Positions 28,878 to 37,836 are shown, counted from the first letter of the stretch. The stretch: 64,000 bases of DNA from Nostoc sp. XA010 (GCF_020829625.1 NZ_JAIVFX010000035.1:1-64000), one strand, 5' to 3'. Notes: generated from the letters alone by a model not told the origin. Made by a program: numbers and translations.

Positions 28878-30233
28878 ATGAACTCAAAATCAGCCTTTAC
28901 CTGGGAAAAAGCTAAACAGGTTGCCGAGCAATTTGTCTTCAACAATCTTGGAGAACACCTTAAAGATATTGAAATAGACGTGCTTCGAGGCTCGTGGGAG
29001 GGTCTGACTTATGAAAAGATGGCAGAGCAGTACCATCTTTCTGTAAATTACCTCAGAGGAGATGTGGGTCCTCATCTGTGGCGAAAGCTTTCAGAGGGGT
29101 TAGGGGAAGAGGTAACAAAGAGTAACTTTAAAGGAGGTTTGGAGAGAGCCGGGGAAAAAGAACTATATTCACATATTGATAGCAATGTCAAGCAGCCAAA
29201 AGCCTCGTTAGCAGAGGTACCCTTTCCAGACGGTTCAGTTCCTCTGGATTCTCCTTTTTATGTGAAGCGAAATGCTATAGAGTCTGTTTGTTACGAAACA
29301 GTTGTCAAACCCGCTTCCCTAATTCGGATTAAAGCACCGAAGATGATGGGCAAAACTTCATTGCTTACCAGGATTCTGGCTCATGCTGAATCCCAGAATT
29401 ATCAAACAGTATATTTGGATTTAAGTAGTGTAGATCGGGCAATTTTAACGAATTTGGACAAGTTCGTGCTTTGGTTGTGTTTTATGGTGGGTCGGAAGTT
29501 AAAGTTAGAAAATCGATTAAAAGATTATTGGGAAACAGAAATTTTAGGTAGCAATGATAACTGTACAGTGTACTTTGAGGAGTATTTATTGCCACAAATA
29601 AAGTGTCCTTTGGTATTAGGGTTAGATGAAGTTGATCGGATTTTTCCCTATAACCAAGTGATTGAAGACTTTTTCGGGATGCTGCGAAGCTGGCATGAGA
29701 AAGGGAAAATTTCTGAGCAATGGAAACAACTAAGGCTAGTGATGGCACATTCTACCGAAGTTTATATCCCCTTAGACATGAACCAATCTCCCTTTAATGC
29801 AGGGTTAGCAGTGGCGTTGTTGGAATTTGACCACAAGCAGGTGATAGATTTGGCTCACCTTCATCGACTGAATTGGAATGATACTCAGGTAAAGGAATTA
29901 ATGAATATAGTGGGAGGACATCCTTATCTGCTGCGGTTAGCAATGTACGAAGTTTACACTACAAAGGCAACGCTAAAGCAGCTATTACAAGATGCTTCTA
30001 CAGAAGCGGGAATTTACAGCAATCATCTGCGGTGGTACTTAGAGATGCTGCACTCAGAAGAGGCTCAAGGTTTAAAAGAAGCCTTAAAAAAGGTGGTCAA
30101 TTCACTTGAGCCAGTGGAATTAGATTCAATGCAGATTTATAAGTTGCACAGTATGGGATTAGTACACCAACAGGACAATCAGGTAATGCCTAGATGCAAT
30201 TTGTACCGTGAGTATTTCCGCAGAGTGTTGTAA
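28878..30233 (+). CDS. AAA-like (AAA_35) ATPase with N-terminal HTH-like domain
   Basis: The protein has 451 residues. The first ~85 form a helical, HTH-like domain (DIEIDVLRGSWEGLTYEKMA) of the type at the N-terminus of vWA-MoxR-associated conflict-system proteins. A linker follows, then an AAA_35 ATPase (PDGSVPLDSPFYVKR; Walker A-like APKMMGKTSLL; LVLGLDEVDRIF; GGHPYLLRLAMYEV). It lacks a membrane or effector domain, so it may act with a partner. It shares the ATPase type with the CHASE2 protein at 23255-25966. Cyanobacterial genomes carry many such genes, with no firm function. Confidence 0.82.
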   Translation: MNSKSAFTWEKAKQVAEQFVFNNLGEHLKDIEIDVLRGSWEGLTYEKMAEQYHLSVNYLRGDVGPHLWRKLSEGLGEEVTKSNFKGGLERAGEKELYSHIDSNVKQPKASLAEVPFPDGSVPLDSPFYVKRNAIESVCYETVVKPASLIRIKAPKMMGKTSLLTRILAHAESQNYQTVYLDLSSVDRAILTNLDKFVLWLCFMVGRKLKLENRLKDYWETEILGSNDNCTVYFEEYLLPQIKCPLVLGLDEVDRIFPYNQVIEDFFGMLRSWHEKGKISEQWKQLRLVMAHSTEVYIPLDMNQSPFNAGLAVALLEFDHKQVIDLAHLHRLNWNDTQVKELMNIVGGHPYLLRLAMYEVYTTKATLKQLLQDASTEAGIYSNHLRWYLEMLHSEEAQGLKEALKKVVNSLEPVELDSMQIYKLHSMGLVHQQDNQVMPRCNLYREYFRRVL

Positions 30234-30354
30234 GTAGCCATCCGTCACGTAAACATAAATTAGACATCTCCGAAAACTATCAAAATTGAAATGCTTACCT
30301 AGTATAGCTTAGAGCTTTTCTTATACAAATTCTGCATGAAGATGCACATAATAA

Positions 30355-30406
30355 GACCCCCCTGTAGTCCCCCCTTGGTAAGGGGGGACGGCGTAGCCGG
30401 GGGGTA
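30355..30406. repeat. C/G palindromic intergenic repeat
   Basis: Two nested inverted repeats are seen: CCCCCCTTGGTAAGGGGGG in the middle and ACCCCCC / GGGGGGT at the outside, with GGCGTAGCC beside them. It would form a strong hairpin. This is a common cyanobacterial dispersed repeat; it may also terminate transcripts of the ATPase gene. Confidence 0.65.
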
Positions 30407-30469
30407 AATATATGCAGCTTCACAAAGAAACGGTATTAGTGCCATTTAATATCTTGTGCGTTTACCCTA

Positions 30470-30610
30470 CTAAACCTGATTTATTCCTATTTTTTGAAAT
30501 TTCTTACCTATCAATCCTGATTTTTTACTCTTTGATTAATTGTAAACCTAATTTTATATAGAATATTTGCCTGACTTTTCCCCCTTGTATTCTAGTTGAA
30601 TTCTAATAAT
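30470..30610 (+). promoter_or_regulatory. Promoter-like region A, before the LysM gene
   Basis: CCTGATTTAT (30475), CCTGATTTTTT (30516) and CCTGACTTTT (30570) are spaced 41 and 54 bp. They are followed by TTGTATTCTAGTTG and ATAATTATAGTTAGTG. The whole ~190 bp is closely similar to 32320-32510 before hemF, with identical spacing. It probably carries the promoter and binding sites for a shared regulator; no experimentally known motif is recognised. Confidence 0.6.
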
Positions 30611-30641
30611 TATAGTTAGTGTAGATATCAAGAGTTGTCTT

Positions 30642-31571
30642 ATGAATATTAAGTCCTATTTCCTACAATATCCGATAACTTCATTCCTCAAAACCAAAAT
30701 ATTTACCCGCACAATCAATAAAGTTCCTGCTATTGGACTGGTGCTTTGCTCCTCTTTTACTGTATTATTGGTATTACCTGAATTTAGCGATACTGTTTTG
30801 AAGAAAAGCGAAACAACAGCCCAAGCGCAACAGATAAATGGAACTCAATATACAGTACAACCTGGTGATTTTTTATCGAGTATTGCTGAGAAATTTTATG
30901 GTGATGGTAGCGAAGCTTCGTGGAGAAGAATTTATGAGGCTAATCGGGCTGTAATTGGAACTGATTCTACTCAAATAACGGCTGGAATGGTACTTATTAT
31001 ACCTGGAGCCAATCAATCTCAGTCCAGTCTTGTTGCTAGCAGGGGTAGTTTCCAGGACATGCTACTAGCCCTAGGGCAAAGAGAAACAGGACAACAAAAT
31101 CCATCTTATAATATTGAAAACCAGTTGGGTTTTATTGGCAAGTATCAATTTGGTGAAGCTTTATTAATTGACCTTGGATACTATCAAGCTAATTTTTATT
31201 ATGGCAATGGTGCTAGTAGAAATGAGTGGCAGGGTACGTGGACAGGGAAAAATGGTGTTAATAGCAAGCAAGATTTATTAAATAATCAGAATAATGTGCA
31301 AGAAAAGGCTATTCAAGAAGCTTTCGCATTGAACTTGGAGCGGATCAACAGTCAACTTCAACAGAATGGACTCTCCCTAAGGCAATTTATTGGACAACAA
31401 CGAGGAGGAGTAGTCATCACTATATCTGGAATTCTTGCAGCTGCTCATCTGCGTGGCGAAGGAGGGGTTGTCCAACTGCTGTTGTATAACCAGGTTTCTC
31501 AAGACGAAAATGGCACTTCTATTCTCGATTATTTAAGAGAATTTGGCGGATTCCAAACTCCGTTTGACTAA
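30642..31571 (+). CDS. LysM peptidoglycan-binding protein with lysozyme-like C-terminal domain
   Basis: The 309-residue protein has an N-terminal hydrophobic segment (about 30-48, PAIGLVLCSSFTVLLVLP) acting as signal or anchor. A LysM domain lies at about 69-118 (YTVQPGDFLSSIAEKFYGDG). The C-terminal ~170 residues (LALGQRETGQQNPSYNIENQ; IGKYQFGEALLIDLGYY) resemble lysozyme-like or transglycosylase-like modules, with a Glu in the RETG position that could be catalytic. It is probably exported and acts on peptidoglycan. It lies near a GH18-type protein and shares its upstream region with hemF at 32573. Confidence 0.8.
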   Translation: MNIKSYFLQYPITSFLKTKIFTRTINKVPAIGLVLCSSFTVLLVLPEFSDTVLKKSETTAQAQQINGTQYTVQPGDFLSSIAEKFYGDGSEASWRRIYEANRAVIGTDSTQITAGMVLIIPGANQSQSSLVASRGSFQDMLLALGQRETGQQNPSYNIENQLGFIGKYQFGEALLIDLGYYQANFYYGNGASRNEWQGTWTGKNGVNSKQDLLNNQNNVQEKAIQEAFALNLERINSQLQQNGLSLRQFIGQQRGGVVITISGILAAAHLRGEGGVVQLLLYNQVSQDENGTSILDYLREFGGFQTPFD

Positions 31572-31861
31572 GGAAAACACTACTACTAAAATAACGTCAG
31601 TTCGCCCTGAGAAAGCTAAGGCTTACTGAGAAGTCCCGAAACTGATTTAAGAGACTGGCTGAAAATCTCACAAGTGCCAGAATTTCGGCAGTGATTTCTG
31701 GACAAGTGTCTAAGAAAGGGGAGCAATGCGATTTTGTGAGGTTTGGTCAAAAACAAGCGATCGCTAAATTATTTTCTCAGTAATTAAAATATATTTATAC
31801 TTAATAACCAATATTTATACTTCAAAATAGAGGATCTGAGTCACAACGAGTTTTCAGTTTC

Positions 31862-32140
31862 TTTTTCGACCTCATGCCTCTGATGACTTGGGAATTGTGG
31901 TTAGCCCGTCATATCGTGACTGACAATCCTCTACCTTCTCACATTGGGAGAGGCTAGCGCCAAGGCAGAAGTCTCTTGAGCAATTAACCCCTAGAAGAGT
32001 TGCGATAAGCGTTGGGTGGAGTTTTTGCGGTCATTGGTACTCCAACAAGAGCAGCCAAACCTCGCGGAAAGTCACCTGCTTGGGAACCAGGAAAAAAGCG
32101 TTTTCGTAAAAACCGCTATCCCATTGTTAAAAAACAGTAG
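31862..32140 (+). pseudogene. Transposase C-terminal remnant
   Basis: The frame starting near 31862 reads FFDLMPLMTWELWLARHIV. After a ~60-bp repeat-like insertion it continues TPRRVAISVG and, after a one-base shift, GGVFAVIGTPTRAAKPRG, then GKKRFRKNRYPIVKK to a stop at 32140. This matches the C-terminal end of a family of cyanobacterial transposases (IS701-like or related; the exact family is uncertain). The N-terminal and catalytic parts are absent and the frame is broken, so it is dead. Confidence 0.65.
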
Positions 32141-32319
32141 CACAACCACGTAAAGAACTAAGCTGTTGCGCCTTTAATTTGCACTAATATTTTTTCAACA
32201 TGGTTGTGGGGTTTAAGATTATTCATACTTTATGCTAAGTCTCTGATTCACTCAGCCCTGCTGGGTCATTTTGCATGGCTTAGTCTAAACTCCAGTTATC
32301 CAGCAAGGATTTAAAAATA

Positions 32320-32510
32320 TTGTGCGTTTACCCTGCTGAACCTGATTTATTCCTATTTTTTTTAATTTCTCACCTATCAATCCTGATTTTTTGTTCTTTG
32401 AGTAATTGTATACCTAATTTTATACAAAATATTTGCCTGATTTTTTCCTCTTGTATTCTAGTTGGATTTTGATAATTATAGTTAGTGTAAAGATAAAAAG
32501 TTGATTTTAG
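32320..32510 (+). promoter_or_regulatory. Promoter-like region B, before hemF-1
   Basis: CCTGATTTAT (32341), CCTGATTTTTT (32382) and CCTGATTTTTT (32436) have the same 41- and 54-bp spacing as region A at 30470. They share the flanking TTGTGCGTTTACCCT and the downstream TTGTATTCTAGTTGGAT and AATTATAGTTAGTGTA. Duplication of the upstream region, or use of one regulator for both genes, is the simplest reading. Confidence 0.6.
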
Positions 32511-32572
32511 ATTTTAATCAACTTACTTAGGAAGCGCAATTAAACAATTAGCAATAATGCAATGAGAGTTTT

Positions 32573-33571
32573 ATGTCTAAAATTTTAGAACGATCAATAA
32601 CACAACAGATGGAAATGCCCGGAATAAAAGTGTTCAGACAAATGTTTGATAACACTTGTCAAATGATTGAACAACTTGATAGCAAGGGTAAATTTGTTGA
32701 ACAACCATGGACACGTAATAACGGCACTTGGGTGGGTGGTGAGAGTAGTGGAGACTCAATCTATATTGACCGAGCTTTAGACAACGGCAATGTTTTTGAA
32801 AAGATCGGAGTCAACTATGTAGCGATCAAAGGTGAACTGCCTCCCGGAATGACTTTTGAAAAGTCAGGAGCTTTGGCAACAAGTGAAGCGGATAAAACTT
32901 ATGGCGATAAAGGTACTCCCTATTTTGCTACCGGTACTAGCTTTGTTATCCATCCCCATAACCCAATGGTTCCAATCACCCATGTTAACTACCGTTATTT
33001 TCAACTGGGTCATAGCAAACAGCCAAATTATTGGTGGTTTGGTGGTGGTGCGGATCTAACCCCTGCATACCTGTTTGAAGAAGATGCAGTTCACTTTCAT
33101 AAAATACACAAGGATGTTTGTGATAAACACGATGCTTCCTATTACCCACGCTTTAAAAAGTGGTGTGATGAATACTTTCATGTATCTCATCGTGGTGAAA
33201 GTCGAGGAGTTGGTGGAATTTTCTTCGATCATCTAAACAATCGCCCTGTAGAAGAACTTCTGGCGTTTGTCACAGACTGTACTGAGGCATTTGCTCTGGC
33301 CTACCTACCGATTGTAGAGAGGCGCAAGGATATGAACTTTACAGAAGAGAACAAGTACTGGCAGCGAATTGTTCGGGGACGTTATGTAGAGTTCATTCTA
33401 ACTTCTGATCGCGGTGCTCGCTTTGGTATAGCCAGTGGCATGGTAAACCATCAAAGTGTTTTCAACTGTATGCCTCCGGCTGCTTCTTGGACATATGACG
33501 ATCGACCCACTTTTGGTAGCCAAGAAGCAATCTTGAGAGAAGTTTTGAGAACTCCACGAGACTGGGTATAG
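32573..33571 (+). CDS. hemF: Coproporphyrinogen III oxidase (oxygen-dependent) homologue, divergent copy 1
   Basis: The 332-residue protein keeps the HemF core: YFATGTSFVIHPHNP, WWFGGGADLTPAYL, RFKKWCDEYF, RGVGGIFFD and RGRYVEF. HemF oxidatively decarboxylates two propionates of coproporphyrinogen III to vinyls in the cytoplasm. In the C-terminal third, the usual NLxYDRGTxFGL...ESILMSLPP region is replaced by ILTSDRGARFGIASG and SVFNCMPPAASW. Residues near the active site are therefore changed. Its middle part looks closer to eukaryotic or heterotroph HemF than to the cyanobacterial copy at 44162. It opens the tetrapyrrole cluster. Activity on coproporphyrinogen or a modified substrate is unknown. 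Confidence 0.88.
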   Translation: MSKILERSITQQMEMPGIKVFRQMFDNTCQMIEQLDSKGKFVEQPWTRNNGTWVGGESSGDSIYIDRALDNGNVFEKIGVNYVAIKGELPPGMTFEKSGALATSEADKTYGDKGTPYFATGTSFVIHPHNPMVPITHVNYRYFQLGHSKQPNYWWFGGGADLTPAYLFEEDAVHFHKIHKDVCDKHDASYYPRFKKWCDEYFHVSHRGESRGVGGIFFDHLNNRPVEELLAFVTDCTEAFALAYLPIVERRKDMNFTEENKYWQRIVRGRYVEFILTSDRGARFGIASGMVNHQSVFNCMPPAASWTYDDRPTFGSQEAILREVLRTPRDWV

Positions 33572-33922
33572 GATTTCGGAATAGATCAAGACAGCCAACA
33601 CAGTAAAGGTAGGTGTTGAGTGACATGAAAATAACACAACTGCTGAACATGGAGCGATCAAAAGTTAATAGTTGGATCAAACCTCAATCAAAAATCCACA
33701 AAAAATCCCCAGCTAAAGGAGGAAATAATGTTATTTTGCGGGCAATAAAGTTTTATTATTTGGTAATAAATGAGTTCGAAGTTGAGCTTGTATTAATTTG
33801 TCGTGATATCCTCAGATATTGTTTGATTGTCTTGATCATTTATTGCCTATTTTCCACTGTTAATGTTCATTCATAAAACTAGTTTTTGTTTGTGATAATT
33901 GTAGAATAAAAGGGAAGTGAAG
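33572..33922. other. 350-bp gap with short unconfirmed ORFs
   Basis: A strong AAAGGAGG Shine-Dalgarno at 33716 precedes ATG 33728 with only six codons (MLFCGQ) before TAA. An overlapping 80-codon frame from ATG 33625 ends in a hydrophobic segment (CLIVLIIYCLFS). Neither resembles a known family. A leader peptide or remnant is possible; I see no convincing gene. Confidence 0.3.
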
Positions 33923-34558
33923 ATGGAAACTAAGATAGATGTAGATAAGATAGGTGCAGGCGATCTACGGATGGAAGACATCCTCAACATAGATGAATCA
34001 AAAGCTATGAGCTTGTTCCGGAATAGATTTGTAAGGTATAAAAAGCTGGCGAAGGAAATGGGAGATGAAGCCGCTTTTGAAAAAATGATGGAAAAGTATC
34101 CTGAACAGCAGAAGGCATTAATGGGTGCTTTTATCGATAACGCTACTCTAGCCGAAGGCTTCAAGAAACCAATTCCCCTCTTGAAAATGATGGGCTTCGT
34201 TACGGAAATAGTAGATATTTCTCAGAATGGAACAGACGCTACACTTGAAATTCAAAGAGTTTGCCCAGCTTTATCTCTTGCTAAAGAGTATGGTTTTGAA
34301 ACGCCTTGCTATCTGCTCTGTGAGATGGAACAAGAGGCAGCCAGAAGGGCTTTTCCTGGTTTGAAAGCTTCAATTCTCAGTAAACAAGCTGAAGGTGACT
34401 GCGTTTGTGTCTTTAAGTATGAAAGACCAGAACAACAGGTGACACAATCCACGAAAAATATATCGAGCATCTTTTCCAAAGTCATAAATCTATTTCGAGT
34501 AGTTCCCGTTCTTGTTCAAATCGGTATTAAGATGCTCAAGATTCGCCTTTCTAATTAA
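33923..34558 (+). CDS. L-2-amino-thiazoline-4-carboxylic acid hydrolase-like protein
   Basis: The protein has 211 residues from ATG 33923 (METKIDVDKIGAGD); a GTG six bases upstream is an alternative, with GGGAAG as ribosome site. The C-terminal half has the cysteine pattern of the ATC_hydrolase family: RVCPALSLAKEYGFETPCYL, LCEMEQEAA, then GDCVCVFKYERP. Members hydrolyse thiazoline rings or, as relatives of the BchJ/4VR fold, may bind hydrophobic ligands. Inside a tetrapyrrole cluster a role in binding or modifying a tetrapyrrole or another precursor is possible but unproven. The last ~35 residues are a hydrophobic/basic helix (FRVVPVLVQIGIKMLKI), perhaps a membrane contact. Confidence 0.7.
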   Translation: METKIDVDKIGAGDLRMEDILNIDESKAMSLFRNRFVRYKKLAKEMGDEAAFEKMMEKYPEQQKALMGAFIDNATLAEGFKKPIPLLKMMGFVTEIVDISQNGTDATLEIQRVCPALSLAKEYGFETPCYLLCEMEQEAARRAFPGLKASILSKQAEGDCVCVFKYERPEQQVTQSTKNISSIFSKVINLFRVVPVLVQIGIKMLKIRLSN

Positions 34559-34784
34559 GTGGTAGTTTTGAACAATTCGCGGTTTATAGCTATTGCAAAT
34601 TTAGTAGTAGTCCAAAATTATTTTGATGCACTTAATCTGCTGCCCTCACAGTCTCAAGCTGGCTTTATGCCCATCGCACGCTTCTGTCCGCCTGAGAGGT
34701 AGTGAGTCAAAACGTTTAAATCATACGCGCATTATCAGTGTCTAGTCTCTCTCTTTGTGAGTTTTTGCATTGTCAAGGTAAATC

Positions 34785-36377
34785 ATGAACAGTGTTATCT
34801 CAGACCTACAACACATCATCGAAGGTGAAGTTAGCGGCATAGAAGAAGATTTAATCGCAGTTTCTCAAGATTTCGGTGGCATTATTCAAAAACAACCCCA
34901 AGTTGTAGTTCGTCCTCAGAATGCAACTGATGTGGCGAAATCAATACAATATGCTGCCAAGCAGGGGATAACGGTTTCTTCGCGGGCGGCAGGACATTCG
35001 CTCAGTGGTCAATCTCTAAACCAGGGAGGCATTCTCTTAGATATGAGGAGGCTGAACCAAGTTCATGAGCTTGATGCAGACCAATTGTGTTTTAAGGCAG
35101 ATGCTGGTGCAACTTGGCGACAAATTGTGAATGCATCAATTTTGCACCGTCTGATTCCTCCTGTTCTCACCAATTACTTTGATGTCACTATAGGGGGAAC
35201 CCATTCGGCGGGAGGACTAGGGCAGAGTTCGTTTCGTCATGGCTCCCAAGCCGATAATTGCTTGGGGCTAGAAGTGGTTACTGGAACAGGAGAGTTGGTC
35301 TGGTGTACGCCGGAGCAAAACAGTGAGCTGTTTTATCATGCACTCTGCGGCTACGGACAATTCGGTATTATTACAAAAGTCCAGCATCGGCTTAGGCCCT
35401 ACCGTCCTTTCACCCGTACCTATTTCCTCTGCTACGACGACTTAGATACCTTTCTACAGGATGAGCAATTGCTAATAGCAGAGGATCGGGTGGATGGGTT
35501 GCTGGCGTTATTTTCTCCTTGCATTATGGGCGTGGCCAAATCTGGAGAAAAAGGACTACGACCGCTCATTGAGTGGTTCTACAGGATGCAGATTACCTTA
35601 GAGGTTGATTCACTCAACGGCATCAATGAGGAAAAATTGCTCTCAAGTCTCCACTTCTACCGTCATGTTTACACCGAAAATTTGACTTTTGAGGAGTTTG
35701 TGCAACCTGTGATCCAGATTCCTCATCTTCCTGGAACGGCAAATCCTTGGATTGATGTGCTTTTGCCGGGATCGACCGCAAAAGAATATATTGAAACGGT
35801 TCTTGAACAGGTTCCCGGGTTTATTGACTTCAGGACTACTCCCATCGGTTCCTTTGGGTTGGTTTCTCACAATACCAATATGCCTATGTTCGCCTTACCA
35901 GAAGAAGAGTTGGTTATCGGGTTTGGGATGTATCCCACCGTTCCCAAAGCTCAAATTCAGCCTATTTTAGAGCAGTTGAATCTGTTTACTAATCTAGCGT
36001 ACCAAATGGGTGGTAAGCGGTATGTAGCAAGTTGGGCTGAATTGGATTTAGCGCAGTGGCGACTTCAGTTTGGTGATTATTGGTTGCAAGTTAATGAATT
36101 GAAGCAGAAATACGACCCTCAGGGAATCTTGAATCCAGGGTTTATCAAATATGAAGACATAACCTATGCAGAGATAGAGCAGTTACACACTCCGTTTAAT
36201 CAAGCGGTTGTCTCTGAATCTTTACTGCCAGTTCCTCTCAGCGAAGATGTTCCTGTGGTCGCACCGTCTGATTCTCGATTAACCCTTTCTCCTAGAGCGA
36301 TCGCTCTAGCAGCCTTAGCAATTCTATTTTTCTTGCTGTTGGGTGTACCCTTATCCGGTCAGGCGTATCCGCTTTAA
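34785..36377 (+). CDS. FAD-linked oxidase (VAO/PCMH, cytokinin-dehydrogenase-like) with C-terminal membrane anchor
   Basis: The 530-residue protein has an N-terminal PCMH FAD-binding domain at about 30-210. AAGHSLSGQS contains His71 at the position that binds FAD covalently in this family; a second family motif, DVTIGGTHSAGGLGQSSFRH, follows. The substrate domain ends at about 460 (KQKYDPQGILNPG), as in cytokinin dehydrogenases. A Pro/Val-rich linker then leads to a single transmembrane helix (AIALAALAILFFLLLGVPLS). It would oxidise an amine, alcohol or tetrapyrrole intermediate at the membrane. It lies between the ATC-hydrolase-like gene and hemA, 118 nt before hemA, which suggests a pathway role. 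Confidence 0.85.
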   Translation: MNSVISDLQHIIEGEVSGIEEDLIAVSQDFGGIIQKQPQVVVRPQNATDVAKSIQYAAKQGITVSSRAAGHSLSGQSLNQGGILLDMRRLNQVHELDADQLCFKADAGATWRQIVNASILHRLIPPVLTNYFDVTIGGTHSAGGLGQSSFRHGSQADNCLGLEVVTGTGELVWCTPEQNSELFYHALCGYGQFGIITKVQHRLRPYRPFTRTYFLCYDDLDTFLQDEQLLIAEDRVDGLLALFSPCIMGVAKSGEKGLRPLIEWFYRMQITLEVDSLNGINEEKLLSSLHFYRHVYTENLTFEEFVQPVIQIPHLPGTANPWIDVLLPGSTAKEYIETVLEQVPGFIDFRTTPIGSFGLVSHNTNMPMFALPEEELVIGFGMYPTVPKAQIQPILEQLNLFTNLAYQMGGKRYVASWAELDLAQWRLQFGDYWLQVNELKQKYDPQGILNPGFIKYEDITYAEIEQLHTPFNQAVVSESLLPVPLSEDVPVVAPSDSRLTLSPRAIALAALAILFFLLLGVPLSGQAYPL

Positions 36378-36483
36378 TCCATTGATTGGTATGCAAATTC
36401 GTGAGTGCAATCTACAACAAACTTTTGCTTTTTGAAACTCGTGTTTACCTCTAACTCAGCAGAAACCAGTTAATAAAAGCGTC

Positions 36484-36495
36484 AAAGGAGGAAGG
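36484..36495 (+). promoter_or_regulatory. Strong ribosome-binding site of hemA
   Basis: AAAGGAGGAAGG lies directly before ATG 36496. It is the best Shine-Dalgarno in the cluster and fixes the hemA start. Confidence 0.8.
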
Positions 36496-37836
36496 ATGAA
36501 CATTATCGCCGTCGGTCTTAGTCACAAGACTGCTCCGGTTGAAATTCGTGAAAAACTGAGTATTCCAGAAGATAAAATTGAACAGGCGATCGCTTGTCTA
36601 TGCAACTATCCCCATATCCAAGAAGCTGCTATTCTTAGCACTTGCAACCGATTGGAAATTTATCTGGCTGTCCTATCAGCAGAGCAAGCGATCTTAGAAG
36701 TGACTCAGTTTCTTTCAGAACATAGTAAATTATCTAGCCAAGATTTGAATTATCATTTATTTATCTTGCTTCAGCAGGATGCTGTGATGCACCTGATGCA
36801 AGTCGCTTCTGGCTTAGATAGTTTGGTCATCGGAGAAGGACAAATTCTCGCTCAAGTCAAACATGCCTACAAACTAGGTCAACAGCACAATGGCATTAAA
36901 CAGATTCTCAATCAACTCTTTAAACAATCGCTAACAGTTGCGAAAAAAGTCAGAACAGAAACTTCGATTGGTGCCGGAGCAATCTCAATCAGTGCGGCAG
37001 CAGTAGAACTTGCTCAAGTCAAAGTGAAAGATTTGTCAGCCTATCGAGTGGCGATCGTGGGTGCTGGCAAGATGTCTCGATTACTTGTGCAACATCTATT
37101 ATCTAAGGGAGCAAACCGCATTTCAATCATCAACCGCTCTATCGAACGGGCACAGGAATTAGCCAATCAGTTCAGCGAGGCTCAACTGCAATGCTATCTC
37201 TTGGGCGAAATGATGACGGTTATTGCTGCCTCTGATCTGGTGTTTACTAGCACTGCTTCTACAGAACCGCTACTAGATAGAGCCAAACTGGAGATGATAT
37301 TGGCAGCTAATCAACCATTGATGTTATTTGACATCTCCGTTCCACGCAATGTTCATGCTGATGTAAATGAGTTGGCTCACGTTCAAGTGTTTAATGTCGA
37401 TGATCTCAAAGCTGTTGTAATGCAGAACCATCAAAGTCGACGGCAGGCAGCAACGGAAGGCCAAAGATTGATTACAAAAGAGGTAGAAGCATTTCGTGCT
37501 TGGTTGCGATCGCTAGAAGCCATTTCTACGATTAGCTGCTTACGAGAAAAAGTAGAAAGCATTCGTGAGAAAGAGTTAGAAAAAGCAATGTCACGCCTTG
37601 GTTCTGAGTTTGCTAAAAAGCATCAAGAAGTGATCGAAGCACTCACCAAAGGCATTGTTAACAAAATCCTGCATGAGCCGATGGTGCACCTTCGCACACA
37701 ACAGGATCTAGAAGCCCAACGCCTTGCGGTTCGGACTCTGCAAATGTTGTTTAACCTAGATACCGAATTTCAAAATCGCTCTATTAGGAAAACAACCACG
37801 ATCACTACTACTACTAAAATAATCACCACGATTTGA
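36496..37836 (+). CDS. hemA: Glutamyl-tRNA reductase (accessory copy)
   Basis: The 446-residue protein reduces glutamyl-tRNA to glutamate-1-semialdehyde, the committed step of tetrapyrrole synthesis. The N-terminal catalytic domain has VGLSHKTAPVEIRE and nucleophile Cys50 in STCNRLEIY. GEGQILAQVKHAY, an NADPH-binding GAGKMSRLLVQHL and the C-terminal dimerisation helices all follow in order. The last ~17 residues are a low-complexity Thr/Ile/Lys tail (TTTITTTTKIITTI), which replaces the usual C-terminus. A second, separately controlled HemA would raise precursor flux for this pathway. No hemL is nearby, so the housekeeping aminomutase must complete ALA synthesis. Confidence 0.95.
   Translation: MNIIAVGLSHKTAPVEIREKLSIPEDKIEQAIACLCNYPHIQEAAILSTCNRLEIYLAVLSAEQAILEVTQFLSEHSKLSSQDLNYHLFILLQQDAVMHLMQVASGLDSLVIGEGQILAQVKHAYKLGQQHNGIKQILNQLFKQSLTVAKKVRTETSIGAGAISISAAAVELAQVKVKDLSAYRVAIVGAGKMSRLLVQHLLSKGANRISIINRSIERAQELANQFSEAQLQCYLLGEMMTVIAASDLVFTSTASTEPLLDRAKLEMILAANQPLMLFDISVPRNVHADVNELAHVQVFNVDDLKAVVMQNHQSRRQAATEGQRLITKEVEAFRAWLRSLEAISTISCLREKVESIREKELEKAMSRLGSEFAKKHQEVIEALTKGIVNKILHEPMVHLRTQQDLEAQRLAVRTLQMLFNLDTEFQNRSIRKTTTITTTTKIITTI

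Larger units (their letters stand above)
31572..32572. other. 1-kb gap with a transposase remnant and promoter region
   Basis: No intact gene is present. A decayed transposase C-terminus occupies 31862-32140, interrupted at about 31935-31990 by a repeat-like segment (GGGAGAGGCTAGCGCC). The last ~250 bp form the promoter-like region before hemF. Confidence 0.55.

Noticed and set aside
33613..33876. Small ORF between hemF-1 and the ATC-hydrolase-like gene
   Set aside because: No family and weak start; a better ribosome site nearby serves only six codons. Described as a gap.
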